DNA of 64,000 bases from Nelumbo lutea. Its lineage: Eukaryota > Streptophyta > Magnoliopsida > Proteales > Nelumbonaceae. Positions within the stretch are counted from its first letter, which is position 1, and every line of letters begins with the position of its first letter. The stretch covers positions 16,054,499 through 16,118,498 of the forward strand of contig JAKGHH010000006.1 in the NCBI GenBank assembly GCA_022828595.1, read 5' to 3'. The position numbers and the translations under genes were made by a program. Shown here one piece after another: positions 56,790 to 64,000 of the stretch. Below the pieces are notes generated by a model, which was not told the origin of the DNA, did not search any database, and saw only the letters and a program-made list of their open reading frames with translations.

Positions 56790-58687
56790 AAATAACATAT
56801 CTACATTAATTTCATGGATTTAAATAAATCTTACCCTAAAGAAAGATTTCCCTTGCCCAATATTGATCAAAACAAGGCCAACCCTAAAGACAATTTTCTC
56901 AGCCTCGTGAATGCCTTCTCCAGTTATAATCAGATCATAATTCACTTAGACGATGAAGAAAATACAACTTTCATCTTGAAGATCAACTTATATTATCAAA
57001 AAACCATGTCATTTAAGTTAAGAATGTCAAGGCAACCTAGTAGAGCCTGGTCAACAAGGTTTTCAAGGATCGGATCAGTTGCAATGTTGAAGCGTACGTA
57101 GATGACATCATCATAAAGATGCTATAAGTCAACCAGCACATTGTTGACCTCAATGAGGTCTTCAATGTCTAACTCAAATATCGGCTGACAATAAATCTAA
57201 TAAATCTGTATTTGGCATGATCTCAAGAAAATTTCTTGGCACCATGATGACACAATGACACATTAAATAAAACCACAAGAAGATTGGAGCCATCTTTGAC
57301 ATGAAACCTATGAGGTCGATCAAGGAGGTATAAAGACTCACAGTCCATGTAAAATCTCTTAGCAAGTTCATTTCTTGATCAATGGCTCAAAGACTACTTT
57401 TATTTTGGGCAATTAAGAAATTAAAGAACTTCCAATAGATGAAAGAGTGCCAAAGGGCCTTCGACAAGGTAAAGATATACTTAACCTCCCTACAATTATT
57501 GTCCAAGTCAAAGCTAGGAGAATAACTATACTTATACCTCTCAATAGGAGACATGACAATCAATTCAGTTCAGATCTAAGAAGAGGTAGGGGAGCAAAAA
57601 CCAGTCTATTATGCTAGTAAGGCCCTCCATGATGTTGAGATCAAGTAGTCTAATGTGGAGAAGATAGAATTTGCATTAGTGACCTTGTCCTAGAAGTTGA
57701 GACCTATTTCTATAGCCATATTATAGTTGTCATCACTAACCAACCCCCAAGGAAAATCTTTCAAAATCCTAAGACCTCTAGTTGGCTGATGAAATGGACC
57801 ATTAAGCTTGGAGAATTTGACATCACATATAGACCGAGGCTAGCCACCAAAGCTCAAGCTCTTATAGACACCTTGGTCATGTTTACCTTTGGCAGTAATA
57901 GCATGATGCAATTATAAGACCTTCAACCAGCATGCACCCTACATGTAGATGGATTCACTAATCTTAAGGGGTGTGGAGCAGGCCCCATCCTTTTTAGCCA
58001 AAACAAAACAAGAATAGATGGTGCACATTGGTTCAACTTCCTAAGATCCAACAACAAAGCTAAATATGAAGCCCTATCTGAGCATTGACACATTTAAAAT
58101 GTAGTATGTCCAACACAATTTGAATAGAGTTGGATGCATCCTATCATGGACTACCTACACCACAACTGCCTGATTAAAAGTAAAGTTGAGGCTTGGTAAA
58201 TGTTAATTGGTGACAAGTTGTATAGGAGGTCATTCACCTTGCCATACCTGAGATGTTTGAGGCCCAATGGAGACTATGTCCTTAAGGAAATGCATGAAAA
58301 CCTCTATGTAAATAATTTGGGGGCAAGGCCTTTGCACAAAAGGCTCTAAAACAACTACTTTTGCCCACTATGAAGGAAGTAGTTCAGCTCGGCAAAAAAT
58401 TTGACCGATGATAGAGATATTGCTACCACACCAGCATGCGACCTCCCTCACATCCATTAGCAACCCATGGCCTTTTGCATAGTATAGAATGGACATTCTT
58501 GGACCATTCCCCTAGGTCTTGGGTCAAAGAAAGTTCCTAATAGTGGCCACCAACTACATTACGAAGTGGGTTAAAACCAAGCCTTTAATGCATATCATGG
58601 CAAAAAGAAAAACATTCTGAGCTTTTTAAAAAAAGACAAATCTATCACTTTAACCTACTTTATACTTTGATCATAGACAATGGTTGT
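56790..58687 (+). pseudogene. Tat RT, RNase H and truncated integrase
   Basis: RT starts with DLNKSYPKERFPLPNID (56814) and FLSLVNAFSSYNQI. Later parts include KFLGTMMTQ, then KNFQ...ECQRAFDKVKIYLTS and KPVYYASKALHDVE (RNase H, 57360-57650), and the integrase zinc region and core start (NNLGARPLHKRL-like, MDILGPFPQVLGQRKFLIVA) at 58300-58560. Integrase stops shortly after KWVKTKPL, and the LTR begins at 58688 without a proper PPT, so its C-terminal half is deleted. Confidence 0.75.
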
Positions 58688-59494
58688 TGATGAGGGGTAA
58701 TTTGGTAGTCCGATTGACATCACGACACACGACATCCCTAAAAACCTAGATGACGCTTCAGCACTGAGTAAGCAGACCACCTCGTTAGAGCAACTAGCAG
58801 CACCTTGTCCAGGGCTGACCTATAGTACCTCGGCCCAATCAACCTAAAGTACCTCAGTGTAGGGAGCAACCTCCTCTGAGGAACGGTCGAGCTGACTTTG
58901 GTACAAGTAGTGACCTACGAGACGTGCTCACGGATTTACTCTTTGGGCCCATTATCAAGACCGAATTCTCCGGGAGTAACAGTGCTTGACCGTTAAGCCC
59001 GCCTACTCACATTGCCTGCCTCAGAGTTGATCGAACGGACCTTAGCCCTCTACATAGGTCATGTAACTGACATAGAGATTCTCTCCGAACATAGCGAGAG
59101 TGGATCTCTAGGAATCTCGAACACATTACGAAGGGCCTCTAGCCCCTCACACCTATATAAAGGCATCACTTTCCTGAGAGAAATAACACATGATTCAGCT
59201 CTCGTACACTTTGATCTAGCATTCTAATTCCTTTTAAAAATCCTAATTTGCTAACTTAAGCATCGGAGTGCCCACCCCAGGTAAAAGCAACTCGGGCACT
59301 CTAATACTATTTCCTTGCAAGTCTTTCTAGAGAACCACATAGTTCGCCAATCAAACTAGCTTAGCATCTGAGCCACCTCCTAGCTCGACCCCACTCAGCT
59401 CGGCATCTGAATCACTTTCCAATAGGAAATCCTCTAGCTCGACATTCGAGTTATCATCCAACAAGGAGTTGTTAAATCGTGCACTACCAATTCA
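58688..59494 (+). repeat. Tat-type LTR 2 (about 807 bp)
   Basis: Aligns with LTR 1 and ends CCAATTCA before a second PBS. Unlike a terminal LTR it is followed by PBS and gag, so it is the shared middle LTR of a compound element. Confidence 0.78.
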
Positions 59495-59566
59495 ATTGGC
59501 GTCGTTTGTGGGAACTGCTACTTAAAAGCTAAGTTCCCACCTTTCATCATTACCTCACTAGTACCA

Positions 59567-60992
59567 ATGGCTTCTTCAAGCAACCAACTTGCCAATAACA
59601 ACAATGACAATCAGACCACGGGGGGCAGGACCAACCTGTAGCACCTCCAGAAGTCCCCTCTGTGACCATCAGAGAATTCACCGTGCCCCTGACCCCACCA
59701 GGCATCCCACCTGTACTAAACCCGGCTTTTCCACTACCTCATGTGGATGCGCCTCTCCCTTTAGTTGTGACCCCTATGGCTCCTACTAGGATTGATGTGC
59801 ACCAATTCCATGAGTTGGTGCAGTATGTCCGGGGGATGAATCTACAGATGAGAACATGGGAAGATCGATTTACTGCCCTGGTAGGGATACAGCAGCAACC
59901 TCAACAGCAACCATAGTAGAATCAAAATGCTAGGTTGAACCCTAACCAGAACCAGAACCAGAATCAGGTCCCTGATCAAAACATGAATTGAGCCCCAATA
60001 GAAGAGTTGAGCCGAGCTACAACACCCATTGGGACCGAAACCACCAACTCGACTAAAAGGTCCCAAAGGAGGCGCCACAGATGCACACACTACGCTTCAA
60101 GAAAGAGTCAACTCGCCCCGTCTGTAAGTGAGGTGGAGAAGAAACACTAGAAGGAGGTCAGCCAGATTGGCAACTCACCGGCACAACAGGTATCTTGCAC
60201 CTCACCGCTAGCTGCCAAGATCCTCACGGCCCTGCAACCTAAAGACTTTAAGGCCTTGAGTTTGGAATCTTCTGATGGAACAACAGACCCCATCGACCAT
60301 CTCAATAGTTTCCAAGCCCAAATGAAATTGCACGGGGTAAATGACACAAGCCTGTGTATGGTCATCCTGATGACTTTCCGAGGCACAACTCAGATTGGTA
60401 CTCAGGATTGGCCACATGTTCCATAAGAAGCAAGAACCAATTCGCTGACCTATTTACTACGCATTTCGCAACCAACAGGAGGTGCCCAAAATCAGTGACC
60501 TGTTTGCTAAACATTGTTCAGCTCACCGCAATGGTCAACGACGTCCAACATCCAGACTTGCGCTAGGAAGCTGCCAAGTTCACGATGGCTGAAGAGGCAC
60601 TGGGATCTTGGTTAGAGATGAACGACAAGCAGAAAAGGATAGAAGAAGAAGCGAGGAGCAGCAAGCAATGCCATAAGAGTAAGTCGCCAAAGAGAAGTTG
60701 GTCACTCCGCAACAAGCGAAGCAGATCACTAAGAACAAGGAGCAGGTCTCCCCACTGGAGTTCCATATCAGGTCGGCGATCCAAATCCCCACCAATTCAA
60801 AACAGGAATTACACTGCCCTTAATGCTAAGAGAGAGGAAATTTTAATGCAAATAAAGACATCCAAATACGTGAGATGGCCACCCAAGATGAGAGGCAACC
60901 CCGCTAACAGAAACCCCAATAAGTACTATCATTTCCACTGCAATATAGGCCACGACATTAAGAACTATAGAAACCTAAAGCTAGGGGTAAAG
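59567..60992 (+). pseudogene. Second Tat gag
   Basis: ATG at 59567 (MASSSNQL). It has the gag core DGTTDPIDHLNSFQAQMKLH (60270-60330), then frame-shifted FADLFTTHFATNRR, and an Arg/Ser-rich tail at 60585-60995 with LNAKREEILMQIKTSKYVRW. The zinc knuckle reads YYHFHCNIGHDIKNYRNLK: both framing cysteines of the expected C..H..H..C pattern are tyrosines. No pol follows. Confidence 0.75.
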
Positions 60993-60999
60993 TGACTAA

Positions 61000-61640
61000 T
61001 TGGCCTCACACTACCTTAGAAGGCTTAGCCAATCTAACCAAGCTTACCAAAGGCTAGATTACCTAGTTGAGCTAACCCAACCGAGCTCACCTAAGCCAGT
61101 CAACTTGGTTGAACCAACCTGGACTAGTCAAACTGGCCTAATACCAACTCATGGCATGTGCATATGGTCAACCAAGGGAGCAACAAGTCACATGTGGCAT
61201 TCCTCATTCAATGCCTAGGTAATGCCTAACCACATGGTGCCACCTTAGGTGATGCAAACAATAAATGTAATCTACATGGAAAATCATTACAAAAATGGTC
61301 ATCTCACCTATAAATAGGCAAGGCAACAAAAGGCAATTATTTCATGCTTTCATAAACTCCTGTACACCCTCCTACCCTAACACATCTCAATTCTTCTCAT
61401 TTCACCTCATAGCATGTCTCAGTGAGTTCTTCAATTAATCTTTATTTTTCACATTACTAACTTAACCATCAAAGTCCACACCCTAGAGTATTTACCACGA
61501 GGCCTCTAACACTCTTATAATCACAACTCACAAATTCTATGCAACAGCCAAAGTACCAACCCAAGGTGACACCTCATCAATCATCTTTAGCCAAGGTGAC
61601 ATCCTCTCAACTAGGGTCTACAACAATAAAAGATAATAGT
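61000..61640 (+). repeat. Third LTR-like segment of a Tat-related family
   Basis: CTATAAATAGG (61308-61318) and CTAACTTAACCATCAAAGTC then CACACCCTAGAGT echo the U5 of LTRs 1 and 2 (CTAACTTAAGCATCGGAGTG). Boundaries are unclear and the sequence is more diverged than LTRs 1 and 2. Confidence 0.5.
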
Positions 61641-63019
61641 TGGATAATGATCATCAACCAAGTTATTAACTAAATTAATACCTAGGTTACTAAAAACGGA
61701 AGGACAATGGTTGTAGAACTTCTATTTGACTAAAATGCTCCAATTTTTTAATTTGGTTCCTCTTTAATTTTAAGGCCAAATTGTAATTCAAATAACCATT
61801 TTCTCTTCATTGAAATCCCTCTCATTAAAGGAAAAAAAAAAGAAAAAAAAAACTCGAGGAAACTTTGAAAGAGAAGCTCTCTAAACAAAGAGAGAAGAAA
61901 CCTCTAGAAACTCCAAAGAGAGATGTGCACTGGTTCTAGGCCTCGTCGGTGTATGATATATCCAGCACACATGTAACTTTCATTGTTTTCATCTTCTTCC
62001 ATCAATCCACTAGGGTGGCTCCCCCTGGGAGTCCCCCCCCCCCTTTTCCTTTTCTTTTTTCCTCCTTTCTCTCTTATTTTGTTTTTCCTTTGTTTCTGTT
62101 GTGCAGGGATTTTGGTACAGGGGGCTAACTCTTCATGCATTTGGTGTTGGTGGGAGCCACAATCACTGCTTTGATTTGCCACCCATGTCTGTTCCCTGAC
62201 TATTTTCCACCACCGGTTGCAATTCTTGGTAGCGGTTGTGGTTTTTTCGTGGTGGTTGCGGTTTCTTGGTGCTGTTGCATTTGGTAGCAGGAGTCGTTAT
62301 TTAGGGATTTATCATTCTTTACGGTTTTCTCTTATTGTGCTACTTTGTTCTTTCCTTTGAAGGCCCCTCCTGTCTTTTTCCCTCAGTTTTGATGGGTGGA
62401 GATTTTGGTGGATGGAGATTCTCTGGAATGATGCTTCTTCTATCGGTGATTCTCACCGTTTGTCAATTACAAAAGTCATTTATCTTCTCTTTTATCCACA
62501 AGTAATTATGTGTATTTTGTTCTTTCTAAGAATTTATTTCACTTTCTTGTTTGATACTATTACCAATTCTTTGTATTCATGCAAGTTTCTTGATGGAATG
62601 AAATATGCTTTACTTCAAACAAAAATCCCTCTCATCAAGTTTCAAACCATAAAAGCATAGTAGGCAATATTAATAGTTTTTTTTTCAAATTTAGTTCAAA
62701 GAGGCCATTTAAGGTACATCCACCCCAAATTGGTCAAAACCCTAATACACCTTCTATAGGGGCATATTAGGAAGCTTATGATATGGTACATATCAATTTT
62801 ACAAGCCAATATGATATTTTGAATCTTACATTGTCTTATATTTAAGTTATTAACTTCCATTAATCCTTGACCAAAACACGCTATCTTTGAATTTGGTCAC
62901 TCTCATTCGTCAGTCACTTCCCTCTTATTAAATCTTATATTTAGGGTATTAACTCCATTCTTTTATTGAATTCTACATTAATTAACCATTTTAAAGAAAA
63001 AAAATATGACAAAGGATCA
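61641..63019. other. No recognised gene
   Basis: Contains a C12 run (62032-62043) and T-rich tracts. The open frames at 61904-62182 (minus) and 62412-62660 (plus) have no recognised motif. Confidence 0.5.
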
Positions 63020-63447
63020 AATAGCCAAATAGCCCAACTTGGCCTTTGGACGGGCTTGATCACAAATTTGAACCCACAGACTTAACCTCGGGCCTAAAAG
63101 CCTAAGCCCAACTATGTTACAAGCCAGACTCGGGATTTGTTAAAAAAGCCTAACCCAACCTATAAGTTAAATTAAAAAACCCTAATATCCTAACCCTTCT
63201 TCTCATTCATCTCTTTCTTGTCTAAGTTGGCTTAACCGAACCTCTTAGTTTCAACAATGACTCACAACCTCACACTCCCAAATAAACACTCACCAATGCA
63301 ACTAATAAACTCCCACAGACCAACTCGACAAACACAATCACCAACAATGAATCATTTCTTTTGTTGTTAAGTCAAGCTTAGGCCTAACAAAATCATATTT
63401 ATGAAGAATAAAAACCCAACCCAAACCAGGCCCCATGAACGGGTCTT
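63020..63447 (-). mobile_element. Remnant of a hAT-type MITE
   Basis: The complement of the right end, AGACCCGTTCATGGGGCCTG, resembles the start of the element at 1513-1925 (TAGACCTATTCACGGACCGG). GGGCCT and AAGCCCAA words mark the other side. The left terminus is not seen. Confidence 0.45.
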
Positions 63448-64000
63448 TGGTGACAAACTAACAATTCAACCTTTAACATTAAATAAGTGAACCGTATAAG
63501 TTATAATTAAACAATAACAATAATGAAAAAAATATATGAAAATACAAAAAATTGTAAAAAACATTTTAAACACATTTCTAATATTATATATTAAACAAAA
63601 ACAAATATAATAAATAATAAAAATTTGGGATAAGTTGACTACAATCCCAAATTATAGATAATATTAAAATTTTAAAAACACATTATATGTTATCACCATC
63701 GATTGCATGCAAAACACGTACATATCCAATTTATCACATAACATCTTAAAATCTTAAAAATCTGACACCCTGTTAAGCAAATGGGCAATAGCACTTGCAT
63801 CGATGAGATGATGACCACTGCCGGTATTTAACCCATGCATCTACCTGGTCAACTTCTCACTTTAAATAGATCAAACCAACTAGTGGAACCCTCTTTGGTC
63901 ATACCGACCACCACTTCACAAACTGTAAATATTACTTCTCCCCATCATTATATAGCCAAAACTCTGAATCGATAGATGTCACAGAAGGTATCAATTGGAC
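63448..64000. other. No recognised feature
   Basis: AT-rich to the window end. Confidence 0.5.

Noticed and set aside
61904..62182. 92-codon minus-strand frame with a basic stretch
   Set aside because: Low-complexity Lys/Arg run from a T- and C-rich tract, with no domain.

Overview
This window is nuclear DNA of a flowering plant. It is AT-rich, has spliced genes and is dominated by plant transposons. The species cannot be read from the sequence. Only one intact gene is convincing: a three-exon NAC transcription factor of the VND4/VND5/VND6 class on the + strand (coding 37552-39656). VND proteins are the master switches for xylem-vessel secondary wall formation. Nearly everything else with coding content is a decayed or captured fragment.

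Layout. 1-7330: repeats, including a hAT-type MITE whose empty site survives in a related copy at about 19.57 kb. 7.66-18.7 kb: a decayed Ty3/gypsy chromovirus split by a later Athila-type element (8580-16541). The Athila element has two ~1.45 kb LTRs, a 5-bp target duplication, PBS, PPT, gag and protease, but no reverse transcriptase or integrase. 23.5-26.9 kb: nested DNA transposons. A Mutator-like element (23697-25965, 9-bp duplication) carries a host armadillo-repeat gene fragment, so it resembles a Pack-MULE, and it contains a hAT MITE with an 8-bp duplication. A foldback element with a 192-bp tandem duplication lies next to it. 28.5-29.95 kb: a second MULE-like element. 30.5-34.9 kb: small MITE copies. 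35-39.7 kb: the VND locus. 40.5-44.3 kb: more MITEs and a minisatellite with CACGTG cores. 44.7-46.5 kb: a minus-strand fragment of a SUO-like (BAH/TFIIS-N) gene between inverted repeats. 46.5-49.7 kb: a minus-strand LINE pseudogene interrupted by at least three MITEs. 50-51.8 kb: a palindromic minisatellite and another MITE. 52.9-61.6 kb: a Tat-lineage Ty3/gypsy complex ordered LTR-gag-pol-LTR-gag-LTR-like. 61.6-64 kb: unassigned sequence and one MITE remnant.

The transposon copies do not form a pathway, but they record insertion order. Athila went into the chromovirus, the hAT MITE into the MULE, and several MITEs into the LINE. The VND gene has three features that may affect expression: short upstream ORFs, a perfect 17-bp inverted repeat in intron 1, and a GC-AG second intron. 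All assignments come from reading the sequence and from recalled family motifs. No database search was run.
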